The notes: a model not told the origin generated them from the letters alone. A stretch of DNA of 37,714 nucleotides from Alphaproteobacteria bacterium (GCA_029937535.1 JAPYPT010000012.1:1-37714), one strand, 5' to 3'. Positions 17,764-27,829 are shown, counted from the first letter of the stretch. A program made the numbers and translations.

Positions 17764-18519
17764 GACGGGCCGCGCCGCATAGGCCAGATAGTTTACCCCT
17801 GCGTCGCGCGATAGACGCCATTCGCCCCGGCGCGGCAGATACCGCATGCCGGTGATATTCCGCAACTCCGCCCCGCCTTGACGCAGATACCGGCCCAACT
17901 CCGCCGGTTTTTGAAAGCGCCGCCAATCATGGGTGCCCACGGGGACCCAGCGCAGCACGTATTCAGCGCCCACGATTGCCTGCAGGAATGATTTCGGCGT
18001 CCTGTTCATGGTCGCCAGCAACAATGCCCCACCGGGCCGCGTCAAGCTGACCAGCGACGCCATGAAACCCGCCACATCCGCCACGTGCTCAATGACTTCC
18101 ATTGCGACGACCACATCGAATTGGGCTCCGGTGGCGGCCAAGTCCTCTGCCGCCATGGCCCGGTAATCCACCTCCAGGCCCTGTCCCTCGGCATGGGCCT
18201 TGGCGGCGGCGATTGTCTCCTCGCCCGCGTCTATGGCGGTGACCAAGGCCCCCATCCGGGCAAACGGCTCGGACAGCAAGCCACCGCCGCAACCCACGTC
18301 CAACAGAGTTAGACCGTTCAGCGGGTGCAGGCCGGCTGTATCCAAATCGAAATGAGCGCATAATTTGTCACGGCTGTATTGCAGCCGGGTCGGGTTCAGG
18401 CGGTGCAGCGGCGCCATGGCGCCATTCGTATCCCACCATTCCGCCGCCATCTCGGCAAAACGTTCAATTTCATTCCGGTCGATGCTGGCAGCCTGGGCCA
18501 TGTCGTTTTCTTCCGCCAT
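17761..18519 (-). CDS. ubiG: Ubiquinone biosynthesis O-methyltransferase UbiG
   Basis: S-adenosylmethionine-dependent methyltransferase that performs both O-methylations of the ubiquinone head group. The 252-residue product has FAEMAAEWWDTNGAMAPLHR at the N-terminus, typical of UbiG, then the SAM-binding motif LLDVGCGGGLLSEPFARMGA (about 92-111), VVVAMEVIEHVADV, and the C-terminal VPVGTHDWRRFQKPAEL. An alternative start 18 bases downstream (18501, MAQAASIDRNE) is preceded by GGAAGA at a suitable distance and is equally plausible. It is transcribed away from a small gene and lysC, sharing a divergent promoter region of about 100 bases. The stop codon lies in the arm of the third palindrome of the repeat mosaic. 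Confidence 0.95.
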   Translation of the reverse strand: MAEENDMAQAASIDRNEIERFAEMAAEWWDTNGAMAPLHRLNPTRLQYSRDKLCAHFDLDTAGLHPLNGLTLLDVGCGGGLLSEPFARMGALVTAIDAGEETIAAAKAHAEGQGLEVDYRAMAAEDLAATGAQFDVVVAMEVIEHVADVAGFMASLVSLTRPGGALLLATMNRTPKSFLQAIVGAEYVLRWVPVGTHDWRRFQKPAELGRYLRQGGAELRNITGMRYLPRRGEWRLSRDAGVNYLAYAARPV

Positions 18520-18620
18520 TGAGCCAAGATCATAGCATACCGTATCTTTAAGGCTTTGTTTTTGCGCTCTAACTGCTCATATTGCTTCCAGAACGCCAAA
18601 GTAGTGAAAGGACGGGTATT

Positions 18621-18875
18621 GTGGAAAACGAGGCCTTGATTCTTGATTTGGTGGAATGGATCGCTCGGAAGCCCAGGCGTTATGACGATGTCATGGCGGC
18701 CTGGCGCACATCGTGCCCCAGGCTACCTATATGGGAGGATGCGGTGGCGCGAAAACTCGTGACGCGTGAGCGGGCGGGTGCGGGTGGGCCCATGGTGCGG
18801 GTCACCGGTTCGGGCCGCTCCCTGTTGTCGGCCGCCGGGCGGATGCCTGACATGGAAGCCCGCCATCACTTGTAA
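18621..18875 (+). CDS. Small conserved protein, possible winged-helix fold
   Basis: Protein of 84 residues starting at a GTG (VENEALILDLVEWIARKP) with a clear ribosome site, GAAAGGAC, at 18605-18612. The pattern of helices (residues 3-12, about 16-26 and about 30-41) followed by RERAGAGGPMVRVTGSGRSLL, which looks like a beta hairpin and a closing helix, suggests a small winged-helix domain. That is my structural reading, not a known function. I recall similar short proteins annotated only as hypothetical in other alphaproteobacteria. It has no membrane segment. It lies between ubiG (divergent) and lysC (same strand, 106 bases downstream), so it may be a local regulator, but nothing in the sequence proves it. 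Confidence 0.7.
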   Translation: MENEALILDLVEWIARKPRRYDDVMAAWRTSCPRLPIWEDAVARKLVTRERAGAGGPMVRVTGSGRSLLSAAGRMPDMEARHHL

Positions 18876-18981
18876 GCGCAGGGCGCTTTGAGTATGTATA
18901 GCCGCCCCGCCGATGGCTTTCAGCTCTGTTTTGGGGGCCGGTGGGCGGCGTTGGGCGGTATTTTGGCCGCCGGGTGAGGAT

Positions 18982-20202
18982 ATGGCACGGATCGTCATGA
19001 AATTCGGCGGCACTTCGGTGGCCGACGTTGAACACTTGCGTCAAGTCGCCGACCGCGTGGCGGCTGCCGCCCGTGGCGGCGATGAAGTCGCCGTGGTGCT
19101 TTCGGCCATGGCCGGCACCACCAATCAACTGATCGATTGGACCCGCGAGATGAGCAGCCTGCACGATGCCCGCGAATACGACGCCGTGGTCTCCGCCGGT
19201 GAACAGATCACCATCGGCCTGTTGGCCATGGCCTTGCAGGAACGGGGTATTTCGGCCCGCTCCTGGATGGGCTGGCAACTGCCCATTCGTACCGATGGCG
19301 TCCACGGCAGCGCCCGGATCGAGGGGATTGAGGGCGCCGAGATTATCCGGCGCATGGGCGAGGGCGAGGTGGCGGTCGTGGCCGGCTTTCAAGGCCTGTC
19401 GCCGAACAGCCGCGTTACCACCCTGGGCCGCGGCGGGTCCGATACCACCGCCGTCGCCCTGGCCGCCGCGTTGCAGGCTGACCGCTGTGATATTCACACC
19501 GATGTGGATGGTGTTTACACCGCCGATCCGCGCATCGTGACGGCGGCGCGTAAGCTTGATAGAATTACCTACGAAGAAATGCTGGAAATGGCGTCTCAGG
19601 GCGCCAAGGTGCTGCAAACCCGATCGGTCGAACTGGCCATGAACCACCGGGTGCGGGTGCAGGTGCTTTCCAGTTTTAACGATACTCCCGGTACTTTGGT
19701 TGTTGACGAGGATGAGATCGTGGAACAAGCGGTGGTCAGCGGAATTACTTATGCTTCCGACGAGGCCAAGATAACCCTGTTGCAAGTCGCCGACCGGCCC
19801 GGCGTGGCGGCGGCTATATTTGGACCCTTGGCGGATGCCAATATCAATGTGGACATGATCGTGCAAAGCGCCTCGCCCGATGGCACCAGCACCGACATGA
19901 CATTTACCGTGGCGCGGGGTGATCTGCCGCGGGTGGAGGATGTGCTGGCGCGGCATCGCGCGGCCATTGGCTATCAGGAAATTATTTCGGATGGTGACAT
20001 TGTCAAGGTTTCGGTTATCGGTGTCGGCATGCGCTCTCACGCCGGTGTGGCCCAGCGCATGTTCGCGGCGCTATCCGAGAAAGGCATCAACATTCATGCC
20101 ATATCCACGTCCGAGATCAAGATTTCCGTGCTGATTGGCGCCGAATATACCGAACTGGCCGTGCGCAGCCTGCATTCTGCATATGGATTGGATGCCGCTT
20201 GA
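18982..20202 (+). CDS. lysC: Aspartate kinase LysC
   Basis: Phosphorylates L-aspartate, the first step toward lysine, meso-diaminopimelate, threonine and methionine; the diaminopimelate also feeds MurE. The 406-residue product begins MARIVMKFGGTSVADVEHLR, has AGEQITIGLLAMALQERG and LGRGGSDTTAVALAAAL in the kinase domain (to about residue 240), then two ACT domains in the last 140 residues (ITLLQVADRPGVAAAIFGPL and VSVIGVGMRSHAGVAQRMF), the usual site of feedback inhibition by lysine or threonine. The start at 18982 matches the family; an ATG at 18913 in the same frame would add 23 unrelated residues without a ribosome site. The GAGGA just before 18982 lies unusually close to the ATG. Confidence 0.96.
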   Translation: MARIVMKFGGTSVADVEHLRQVADRVAAAARGGDEVAVVLSAMAGTTNQLIDWTREMSSLHDAREYDAVVSAGEQITIGLLAMALQERGISARSWMGWQLPIRTDGVHGSARIEGIEGAEIIRRMGEGEVAVVAGFQGLSPNSRVTTLGRGGSDTTAVALAAALQADRCDIHTDVDGVYTADPRIVTAARKLDRITYEEMLEMASQGAKVLQTRSVELAMNHRVRVQVLSSFNDTPGTLVVDEDEIVEQAVVSGITYASDEAKITLLQVADRPGVAAAIFGPLADANINVDMIVQSASPDGTSTDMTFTVARGDLPRVEDVLARHRAAIGYQEIISDGDIVKVSVIGVGMRSHAGVAQRMFAALSEKGINIHAISTSEIKISVLIGAEYTELAVRSLHSAYGLDAA

Positions 20203-20263
20203 CGTGTTTACCTCAAAATCCAGCGCAAGGTATCCTTGATCCCGGCTCAGGGACGGGGCTGCC

Positions 20264-22528
20264 ATGAGCGCCGCCGCCCTGCCATCGGGCCCGCGCATTC
20301 TGTTACGCCGATTGCGCGAAGTCATGGCGGGCGGGGGCGCCGCACAGGACCGCATGGACCAGTTGGTCACCACGATTGCCGCCAATATGGTGGCGGAAGT
20401 CTGCTCGATCTACCTGTTGCGTGATGGCGTTTTGGAATTATTCGCGACCGAAGGTTTGAATCGATCCGCGGTACATCAAACCACGCTGCGGATCGGCGAG
20501 GGGCTGGTGGGACAGATTGCACAATTGGCCAGGCCCATGGCCTTGTCCGAGGCCCGTTCGCACCCAAATTTCGCCGCCCGGCCGGAAACCGGTGAAGAAG
20601 ATTATCATTCCCTGATGGGGGTGCCGGTTTTGCGTGGCGGACGGGTCGTCGGCGTGCTGGTGTTGCAGAACCGCAGCAACCGGGATTATTCCAATGATGA
20701 GGTTGAGGCGATGCAGACCATCGCCATGGTGTTGGCGGAAATGGTCGGCGGCGCCCTGCAGGAAGAAGCGCCCGGTGTCGGAACCTTTGGGACCGATGGT
20801 CTGCCCCGGCGTCTGGCCGGATTGTCCCTGAACGAGGGGCTGGCCCGCGGCACCGCCGTCCTGCATGAGCCCCGCATTGTCGTTGAGCGCCATGTTGCGG
20901 ACGATATTGAGCTTGAGTCCGAACGCCTGACGAAGGCATTGGACGAGCTACGGGTTCAGGTTGACGGCATGTTGCAGGCCGCCATTGCCGAGCCGGGCGG
21001 CGAGTCCCGCGATATTCTGGAAACCTACCGCATGTTCGCCCATGACAAGGGTTGGATGGCGCGGCTGCAGGATGCCGTGCAGGGCGGCTTCACGGCCGAG
21101 GCGGCGGTGGAACGGGTCCAGGTCGAAAACCGCGCCCGCATGTCCGAAATCTCCGATGCATATTTGCGGGAACGGCTTCATGATCTGGAGGATCTGTCCA
21201 ATCGTCTGATGCGTCATCTGACCCATGGCGGGCAGATGCCCGATCCCGATCTGCCGGAACATGCGGTGGTGGTGGCCTGGAACATGGGACCGGCCGAGTT
21301 GCTGGACTATGATGTTGACCGCATAGCGGCCCTGGTGCTGGAAGAAGGCTCGCCGACATCTCATGTGGCCATTGTCGCCCGGGCCTTGCAGATACCGGTT
21401 GTCGGCCGCCTCGATCAGCTCTTGGAATCCGTGGAAAGCGGTGACGATTTGGTGGTCGATGGCGACAACGGGCAATTGTTCGTGCGCCCGGCCGCCGATG
21501 CCCTGAAGGCTTTTGTCGCCAATTTGGAGATGCGCCAGGCCAAGGCGGCGCAGTATGCCGCCCTGCGGGATCAACCATCGATCAGCAAGGACGGCACGCG
21601 GATACAACTCAACCTAAATGCCGGCCTGCTGGCCGACCTGCCGCATCTGGCGGGCACGGGCGCCGATGGCATTGGATTGTATCGCACGGAACTGCATTTC
21701 ATGGTCCGCGCGACGTTGCCCACGGTATCCATGCAGACCGAGTTTTATAGCCGGATTTTGGACCAGGCCGGCGAACGGCCGGTGGTATTCCGCACCTTGG
21801 ACGTGGGCGGTGACAAGATACTGCCCTATCTCGCCCGGCATGACGACGAAAAAAATCCAGCCATGGGTTGGCGGGCCATACGGTTGTCCCTGGACCGTCC
21901 GGTTTTACTGCGCATGCAAATCCGCGCTTTGTTGAAGGCGGCGGTGGGGCGCCCTCTGGCCGTTATGTTTCCCATGATTGCCGAGGTAGCGGAATTCAAG
22001 GCCGCGCGCGCGTTATTGGACCGGGAGGTCGACCGGCAAAACCGCATGGGGGAGCAGGCCCCGTCATCGTTGAGTGTCGGCACCATGCTGGAAGTGCCCA
22101 GTCTGGCCTGGCAACTGCCCGCCCTGTTGCCGCTGGTTGATTTTGTTTCAATTGGCAGCAACGACTTGATGCAATTTCTGTTTGCATCCGATCGCGGCAA
22201 TCCGCGCCTGGCTAACCGATATGACGAATTAAGCCCATCGGCCTTGTCATTGATGCGCGATATCGTGCGGCGCTGCGATGAAGCGAACGTTCCCGTTAGT
22301 CTGTGTGGCGAGGCGGCGGGCCGGCCGGTTGATGCCATGGCCATGATTGGCCTGGGTCTGCGCAGTATTTCCATGGGCGCGGCCTCCATCGGGGCCGTGA
22401 AGATGATGGTGCGCAGCCTCGATTTGCCGTTATTACAGACCTTTATGGAGGGTTTTTATGATTCTCCTGAACATAGTTTGCGCAAGGCCCTGATGAAATT
22501 TGCCGAAGATCACAACGTTGCTATATAA
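20264..22528 (+). CDS. ptsP: Nitrogen phosphotransferase enzyme I PtsP (EI-Ntr)
   Basis: Autophosphorylates with phosphoenolpyruvate and passes the phosphate to NPr, a signalling chain for nitrogen and carbon state rather than sugar uptake. The 754-residue product has an N-terminal GAF domain (about 20-170, with VAEVCSIYLLRDGVLELFAT and YHSLMGVPVLRGGRVVGVLV). Next is the enzyme I N-terminal domain with the phospho-His loop EEGSPTSHVAIVARALQIP (active His 367), then the phosphoenolpyruvate-binding barrel with GIGLYRTELHFM, FRTLDVGGDK, SIGSNDLMQFLFASDRGN and SLCGEAAGRP. The GAF domain is what separates EI-Ntr from the sugar enzyme I, and in homologues it senses glutamine. It follows lysC by 61 bases and may share its transcript. 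Confidence 0.95.
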   Translation: MSAAALPSGPRILLRRLREVMAGGGAAQDRMDQLVTTIAANMVAEVCSIYLLRDGVLELFATEGLNRSAVHQTTLRIGEGLVGQIAQLARPMALSEARSHPNFAARPETGEEDYHSLMGVPVLRGGRVVGVLVLQNRSNRDYSNDEVEAMQTIAMVLAEMVGGALQEEAPGVGTFGTDGLPRRLAGLSLNEGLARGTAVLHEPRIVVERHVADDIELESERLTKALDELRVQVDGMLQAAIAEPGGESRDILETYRMFAHDKGWMARLQDAVQGGFTAEAAVERVQVENRARMSEISDAYLRERLHDLEDLSNRLMRHLTHGGQMPDPDLPEHAVVVAWNMGPAELLDYDVDRIAALVLEEGSPTSHVAIVARALQIPVVGRLDQLLESVESGDDLVVDGDNGQLFVRPAADALKAFVANLEMRQAKAAQYAALRDQPSISKDGTRIQLNLNAGLLADLPHLAGTGADGIGLYRTELHFMVRATLPTVSMQTEFYSRILDQAGERPVVFRTLDVGGDKILPYLARHDDEKNPAMGWRAIRLSLDRPVLLRMQIRALLKAAVGRPLAVMFPMIAEVAEFKAARALLDREVDRQNRMGEQAPSSLSVGTMLEVPSLAWQLPALLPLVDFVSIGSNDLMQFLFASDRGNPRLANRYDELSPSALSLMRDIVRRCDEANVPVSLCGEAAGRPVDAMAMIGLGLRSISMGAASIGAVKMMVRSLDLPLLQTFMEGFYDSPEHSLRKALMKFAEDHNVAI

Positions 22529-22578
22529 ACTATTGCATTTGCTTGATAATTGTTGATCTGCTACAAGCCAGTCTTGAG

Positions 22579-22587
22579 TTATCCACA
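22579..22587 (+). promoter_or_regulatory. Consensus DnaA box
   Basis: TTATCCACA matches the strong DnaA-binding consensus at all nine positions. It lies in the 181-base gap between ptsP and the RodZ-like gene, 123 bases before the ATG of the latter. It stands alone: I see no second perfect box in this gap and no AT-rich unwinding region, so this is not an origin. DnaA could act here as a transcription factor or be titrated; a chance match is also possible. Confidence 0.45.
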
Positions 22588-22709
22588 GAGGGTGCCGAAT
22601 CGGGTGATTGGTGGTGCCCGGTGTGTTGTTGGCTGAATAACCGGTCGAAACTCAGCCGTATGGGGCGTTCGGTACCACGTCGGCGGGGGTTAGTCTGAAA
22701 GAAGTTGCC

Positions 22710-24287
22710 ATGGCCGATCGAAAGTTGGTGGATGAATGGCGCGGTGATGACGCATCGTCGCGTGCTTCAATTGGCCTGCGGCGGCGGGCGGCGCGGGGGC
22801 TGCACCTGCAGCAAATCGAAGAGTCCGAAGACGAATTTATTTACACTGGTATCGGTACGGAATTGCAGGCCGAGAGGCAGCGCCGTCAATTCACTATTTC
22901 GGATGTATCGAGTACCTTGCGCATCCAGCAGGCGCATTTATCCGCCTTGGAAGAGGGCCGCTCGGATGATTTGCCGGGCCCCACCTACGCGATTGGATTC
23001 CTACGGACATACAGTGAATTCCTTGACTTGGATGGTGATGAGATTATTCGCCAATACAAGAGCGAGGGAACGCATAAGCCTGGCGAACGCCGCTTGGTTT
23101 TTCCCGAACCGGTGGAAGAGGCGCGGCGGCCGGGCCTGACCCTGGCTTTGATTTCCTTGGTGGTTGCCGGGTCCGTCTATGGCGGTTGGATTTTCCTCGA
23201 ACGCAGGGATCTGTTGCCCGTGGAGGTGGTTGCCGAACTGCCGCAAATTCTGACGCCATACCTTGCCCCGGCGGAGGCTCCCGTCGCGGCGCCAAAGGCC
23301 GCGCCCACGCCGATTGCCCGCATGACCGAAGTCCGCGATGGGGCGGTTGCGCCGCAACAAACCGAAGTCGGCGATGAAGCGGTGGATGCCGCCTCCGGTC
23401 CAGCGACCGAAGTCGCCGTGATCCAAGCGACAATCGATGACGGGTCTCCGGCAAGCATTGCCGCCAACGCCTCCCCGGCGCCAGACAACGCAATTCAGCC
23501 GGCAATTCCGCAAGTACAGGATAAACTGGTACAGGGCGAAGGCGAGCGCGCCGCCGCCGCCGATGTGAGCGGCCTGGCGAACCTCACCGATGGACCCGTG
23601 CTTTCCGCCTCGGAAGACAGCTCCCGCGCCGCGCCGGCGAGGGAACCGGCCGCCCCAATTATCGAAGCCCAGGATGGAAGCGCCCCACGCCCGGTATTCG
23701 AAGCCACTCCTGAAAATATGGCGGCTGAAACAGAGACGGTTGTGATTCGGCGGTCCATCGTACCTGACGTCTCTCCCATATCGGTGCGGCGTGAAGGCAG
23801 TGATGTGGACACGGCCCCGGCCATGCCGGCGATCCAGGCCGCCATTGCGCCCCCCCCGCCACCGGCCGCGCCGGCGGCTCCGGCCCGGCCCTTGGCGGAA
23901 GGCGGCAGCGAGGCCGCTTTGAACAGCGATGAGGGTCGAGCGTCCCTGGCCACCGCGACGGCCAGCCTCGGCTACCGCCCCCAGGCCTACGGCGCCTCCA
24001 ACCGCGATGTCCGCGTGGTACTGCGGGCACGGGCGGAATCCTGGGTCCAGGTCCAGGGCGCCAATAATGAACTGCTGTTGACGCGCATGCTGCGTGCCGG
24101 TGACAGCTACCATGCGCCGAACCGGACGGATCTGGTCCTGATGACCGGAAATGCCGGGGCGATTGAGATCTTGGTTGACGGAGAGGCGCTGGGCACTTTG
24201 GGCCCCTTGGGGCAGGTGCGCCGCAACATCAAGTTGGACGCGGAACATTTACGCGACCAAATGCACGCGTCGACCTCCAATCAATAG
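22710..24287 (+). CDS. RodZ-like helix-turn-helix membrane protein (DUF4115)
   Basis: Protein of 525 residues with RodZ architecture. A cytoplasmic helix-turn-helix domain lies at about 48-118 (TELQAERQRRQFTISDVSST, then SALEEGRSDDLPGPTYAIGF). One membrane segment at about 142-163 (GLTLALISLVVAGSVYGGWI) follows, then a low-complexity Ala/Pro/Glu-rich periplasmic linker of about 250 residues. The C-terminal DUF4115 domain at about 430-505 includes ARAESWVQVQGANNELLLTR and GDSYHAPNRTDLVLMTGNAG. RodZ links the MreB cytoskeleton to the elongasome and controls cell width. An acidic 40-residue N-terminal extension precedes the helix-turn-helix. It sits before ispG, the same order as rodZ-ispG-hisS in many proteobacteria, which supports the call. 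The long linker is unusual but common in high-GC genomes. Confidence 0.88.
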   Translation: MADRKLVDEWRGDDASSRASIGLRRRAARGLHLQQIEESEDEFIYTGIGTELQAERQRRQFTISDVSSTLRIQQAHLSALEEGRSDDLPGPTYAIGFLRTYSEFLDLDGDEIIRQYKSEGTHKPGERRLVFPEPVEEARRPGLTLALISLVVAGSVYGGWIFLERRDLLPVEVVAELPQILTPYLAPAEAPVAAPKAAPTPIARMTEVRDGAVAPQQTEVGDEAVDAASGPATEVAVIQATIDDGSPASIAANASPAPDNAIQPAIPQVQDKLVQGEGERAAAADVSGLANLTDGPVLSASEDSSRAAPAREPAAPIIEAQDGSAPRPVFEATPENMAAETETVVIRRSIVPDVSPISVRREGSDVDTAPAMPAIQAAIAPPPPPAAPAAPARPLAEGGSEAALNSDEGRASLATATASLGYRPQAYGASNRDVRVVLRARAESWVQVQGANNELLLTRMLRAGDSYHAPNRTDLVLMTGNAGAIEILVDGEALGTLGPLGQVRRNIKLDAEHLRDQMHASTSNQ

Positions 24288-24402
24288 CATTTCGTGCCGT
24301 TTTGTTTGATCCGGCCTGTTCTCGGCAGCCAATTATTGCTATTGCATCCCGCGCGCCCTGTCTTCTTTTGCGGGCGGCGGTCGATTTATCAGAGATGCCA
24401 TT

Positions 24403-25500
24403 ATGAGCCTACGCCCTTATCGCGATATATACCGGCGAAACTGCCGTCAGGTTAAAGTCGGTGATGTTGCCGTCGGCGGCGGCGCGCCAATTACCGTACA
24501 ATCCATGACCACCACGCCGACCCATGATGTGGCGGCGACCGTGGCGCAGGTGAAAGCCTTGGAAGATGCCGGGGCGGACATTGTCCGGGTTTCCTGCCCG
24601 GATGAAGCCTCTACGGCCGCCCTGCGCCAAATCGTCGATCAGACCAGCGTGCCCATCGTGGCCGATATCCATTTCCATTACCGCCGCGCCTTGGAAGCGG
24701 CCGACAATGGCGCCGCCTGCCTGCGCATCAATCCCGGCAATATTGGCGCCGAAAGCCGGGTCGCCGAGGTCGTGCGGGCCGCCCGCGCCAATGGCTGCTC
24801 CATGCGTATTGGCGTCAACGCCGGTAGCCTGGAAAAGGAGTTGTTGGAACGCTATGGCGAGCCCTGCCCAGAGGCCATGGTGGAAAGCGCCCTAAACCAC
24901 GCCCGCCTGTTGGAAGACAACAATTTCGAAGACTTCAAGATTTCGGTCAAGGCATCGGATGTTTTCTTGAGCGTGGCCGCCTACCATGCCCTGGCCGAGG
25001 CGTGCGATTATCCCCTGCATCTTGGTATTACCGAGGCTGGCGCCCTGCGTGCCGGCACGGTGAAATCCTCCATTGGCCTGGGCAGCCTGTTGTGGGCCGG
25101 GATTGGCGATACCATTCGGGTCTCCCTGTCGGCGGACCCGGTGGAGGAAGTGCACGCCGGTTTCGAAATATTGAAATCTCTGGGCCTGCGCCACCGCGGC
25201 GTTTCCATCATCAGCTGCCCCTCGTGCGCCCGTCAGGCTTTTCCGGTGATAAAGACCGTCGAGGCGCTGGAACAACGTCTGGCGCATATCGCGACGCCCC
25301 TGACCCTGTCCATCATGGGCTGTGTGGTCAATGGGCCCGGCGAGGCGCGTGAAACCGATATCGGCGTCACGGGTGGTGGCAAGGGCACTCATCTGGTCTA
25401 TCTCAGCGGCGTCGCGGATCACAAAATCGGCGATGAAGGCTTTGTCGATCACGTGGTGAAACTGGTCGAAGCCAAGGTGGCGGAATTGCAGGCGGAGTAA
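24403..25500 (+). CDS. ispG: 4-hydroxy-3-methylbut-2-enyl diphosphate synthase IspG
   Basis: Iron-sulfur enzyme of the non-mevalonate isoprenoid pathway; it reduces methylerythritol cyclodiphosphate to hydroxymethylbutenyl diphosphate, supplying ubiquinone and undecaprenyl lipids used by genes elsewhere in this window. The 365-residue protein has [37 protein letters not shown] and LRINPGNIG in the barrel domain. The cluster ligands Cys272 and Cys275 ([11 protein letters not shown]) and Cys307 ([11 protein letters not shown]) with the nearby Glu complete the [4Fe-4S] site. The 115-base gap before it may contain its own promoter. hisS follows 5 bases after its stop. Confidence 0.97.
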   Translation: MSLRPYRDIYRRNCRQVKVGDVAVGGGAPITVQSMTTTPTHDVAATVAQVKALEDAGADIVRVSCPDEASTAALRQIVDQTSVPIVADIHFHYRRALEAADNGAACLRINPGNIGAESRVAEVVRAARANGCSMRIGVNAGSLEKELLERYGEPCPEAMVESALNHARLLEDNNFEDFKISVKASDVFLSVAAYHALAEACDYPLHLGITEAGALRAGTVKSSIGLGSLLWAGIGDTIRVSLSADPVEEVHAGFEILKSLGLRHRGVSIISCPSCARQAFPVIKTVEALEQRLAHIATPLTLSIMGCVVNGPGEARETDIGVTGGGKGTHLVYLSGVADHKIGDEGFVDHVVKLVEAKVAELQAE

Positions 25501-25505
25501 GGCGT

Positions 25506-26753
25506 ATGGCGAAAATTCAACCGGTGCGGGGCACCCATGACATTGTCGGCGAAACGGCGGCCCGCCACGGCCATGTGGTGGCCGCGGCGCGGGATTGCGC
25601 GCGCCGCTATGGCTTTGGCGATATTGACATCCCGATCTTTGAGTTCACCCCCGTCTTTGCCCGCACCATGGGTGAGGGTTCCGACGTCGTGCGCAAGGAG
25701 ATGTATAGCTTCACTGATCGCGGCGGCGAGGATATCACCCTGCGTCCGGAATTTACCGCCGGTATCTGCCGTGCCTTTATCTCCGGCGGCATGCAGCAGG
25801 ATCTGCCCCTGAAGTTTTTTGCCCATGGCCCGGCCTTTCGCTATGAGCGGCCGCAAAAGGGCCGGCAACGCCAGTTTAATCAGATCGATGCGGAGATCCT
25901 GGGCGTGGCGGGCCCCGGCGCCGATATTGAAATTATCGCCCTTGGCGCCGAGATACTGCATGATCTAGGCCTGCTGGACCGCTGTGTGTTGGAGCTGAAT
26001 ACCCTTGGCGACCCCGATAGCCGGCGCACCTACCGCGATGCCCTGGTAGCTTATTTCTCCGATCACAAGGACGCCTTGTCCGAAGACAGCATTGACCGGC
26101 TGGCCCGCAATCCCCTGCGCATTTTGGATTCCAAGGATGAGGGAGACCGGAAAATCGTCAGGGATGCGCCTTTGATGGCGGATTTTTTAAATTCAGAATC
26201 AGAGGATTTCTTTGCCGCCGTTTGCGAAGGACTGGATGTGCTCGAGATCGCCTATAATCTCAATCCACGTTTGGTTCGGGGCTTGGATTATTACACTCAT
26301 ACCGCTTTTGAATTCGTCACGGACGCCTTGGGGGCCCAGGGCGCGGTGATCGCGGGTGGCCGCTATGACGGTTTGATCGAGATGTTGGGCGGTCCCTCCA
26401 CGCCGGGTATTGGCTGGGCCGGGGGGATCGAGCGTTTGGCCATGCTGGCCGATAACGCGCCCGCGCCGGAGCGGCCCATCGCCTTGGTGCCCTTGGGCGA
26501 GGCCGCCGAGCGCCTGGCGCTGAAGATGTGTCATGGTCTGCGCCGGGACGGCTTCGTGGTTGACATGGCGTTTCGCGGCAATCTGAGCCGGCGGTTGAAA
26601 CGGGCCAACAAATTGCATGCCCGGGCCGCCTTGATCCTGGGTGACGACGAGATTGCCAGAAATATGGTTACCTTGCGTAATCTCGATGATGGGGAGCAGC
26701 AGGATGTGGCGCTGGACGATGTGGCCGCCCATCTGCGATTGTTGCCGGAATGA
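25506..26753 (+). CDS. hisS: Histidyl-tRNA synthetase HisS
   Basis: Class II aminoacyl-tRNA synthetase that charges tRNA-His. The 415-residue product begins [20 protein letters not shown] and shows class II motif 2 around [20 protein letters not shown], the histidine-specific segments [15 protein letters not shown] (histidine A) and [13 protein letters not shown], and motif 3 [16 protein letters not shown]-terminal anticodon-binding domain follows from about residue 325. GGAG then AAGG lie just before the ATG. Its stop overlaps the prfA start as ATGA, so the two translation genes are probably coupled. Confidence 0.97.
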   Translation: MAKIQPVRGTHDIVGETAARHGHVVAAARDCARRYGFGDIDIPIFEFTPVFARTMGEGSDVVRKEMYSFTDRGGEDITLRPEFTAGICRAFISGGMQQDLPLKFFAHGPAFRYERPQKGRQRQFNQIDAEILGVAGPGADIEIIALGAEILHDLGLLDRCVLELNTLGDPDSRRTYRDALVAYFSDHKDALSEDSIDRLARNPLRILDSKDEGDRKIVRDAPLMADFLNSESEDFFAAVCEGLDVLEIAYNLNPRLVRGLDYYTHTAFEFVTDALGAQGAVIAGGRYDGLIEMLGGPSTPGIGWAGGIERLAMLADNAPAPERPIALVPLGEAAERLALKMCHGLRRDGFVVDMAFRGNLSRRLKRANKLHARAALILGDDEIARNMVTLRNLDDGEQQDVALDDVAAHLRLLPE

Positions 26754-27829
26754 TTGGCGAAGAACAAATAGAGGGCATTCTCAAGCGGCTGGCCGAGCTT
26801 GAAGCGACCATGGCGGCGGGCGGCGACAGTGAAAAATTTGTCCGCCTGTCGAAGGACTATGCCGAATTGGCGCCGGTCGCCAAGACCGCCGCCGCCGTGC
26901 GTGATTTGCGCATGGAGATCGCCGATCTGGGCGGCATGGTGGCCGATCCCGACAGCGACCTGGAAATGCGGGAGTTGGCGACGGAGGAAATGGCGGCGGC
27001 GCGGGACAGGCTGCCGGAATTGGAAAAAGAATTACAGTTCGCCATGCTGCCCCGGGACGCCGCCGACACGAAAAACGCCATATTGGAAGTCCGCGCCGGT
27101 ACGGGCGGGGATGAAGCGGCTTTGTTCGCCGCCGATTTGTTGCGCATGTATCAACGCTATGCCGAAATTAATGGCTGGAAGTTCGAACTGATGGACGTCA
27201 GTGGTTCGGATCTGGGCGGCATTCGTGACGCCGTGGCGTCCATCACCGGGCGGGGCGTGTTCGCCAAACTGAAGTTCGAATCCGGTGTCCACCGTGTCCA
27301 ACGGGTGCCGGAAACGGAATCCCAGGGCCGTATCCACACTTCCGCCGCGACCGTCGCGGTGTTGCCCGAGGCGGAAGAAATTGACGTGGATGTGGAGGCT
27401 TCTGATTTGCGCGTCGATACCTATCGGGCCCAGGGCGCCGGCGGCCAGCACGTCAACAAAACGGACTCGGCCATTCGTATCACCCATTTGCCCACCGGTA
27501 TCGTGGTCCAGTGCCAAGACAACAAATCCCAACATAAGAACCGGGCCAAGGCCATGAAAGTGCTGCGCGCCCGGCTCTATGACGCCGAACGGCAGAAGGC
27601 GGATAGTGAACGCGCCTCCACCCGCAAGGAACAAGTGGGCAGCGGTGACCGTTCGGAACGCATCCGCACCTATAATTTCCCCCAGGGCCGGGTAACCGAT
27701 CACCGTATAAATTTGACCCTGTACAAGTTGGATAAGATGATGAGCGGCGAAGCGGTGGACGAGGTGGTGGACGCCCTGATTGCCGATCATCAGGCCGCTC
27801 TGCTGGCTGATCTGGAAGCTCATGGCTGA
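26750..27829 (+). CDS. prfA: Peptide chain release factor 1
   Basis: Class I release factor that recognises UAA and UAG and triggers peptidyl-tRNA hydrolysis on the ribosome. The 359-residue product has an N-terminal helical domain, [20 protein letters not shown], the codon-recognition region [20 protein letters not shown] (PET in the position of the PxT motif), and the catalytic GGQ at residues 231-233 in [18 protein letters not shown]. The C-terminal part has [20 protein letters not shown]. The P-x-T motif indicates release factor 1 rather than 2. The ATG overlaps hisS, and the last codons overlap prmC, whose product methylates the GGQ glutamine. Confidence 0.97.
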   Translation: MIGEEQIEGILKRLAELEATMAAGGDSEKFVRLSKDYAELAPVAKTAAAVRDLRMEIADLGGMVADPDSDLEMRELATEEMAAARDRLPELEKELQFAMLPRDAADTKNAILEVRAGTGGDEAALFAADLLRMYQRYAEINGWKFELMDVSGSDLGGIRDAVASITGRGVFAKLKFESGVHRVQRVPETESQGRIHTSAATVAVLPEAEEIDVDVEASDLRVDTYRAQGAGGQHVNKTDSAIRITHLPTGIVVQCQDNKSQHKNRAKAMKVLRARLYDAERQKADSERASTRKEQVGSGDRSERIRTYNFPQGRVTDHRINLTLYKLDKMMSGEAVDEVVDALIADHQAALLADLEAHG

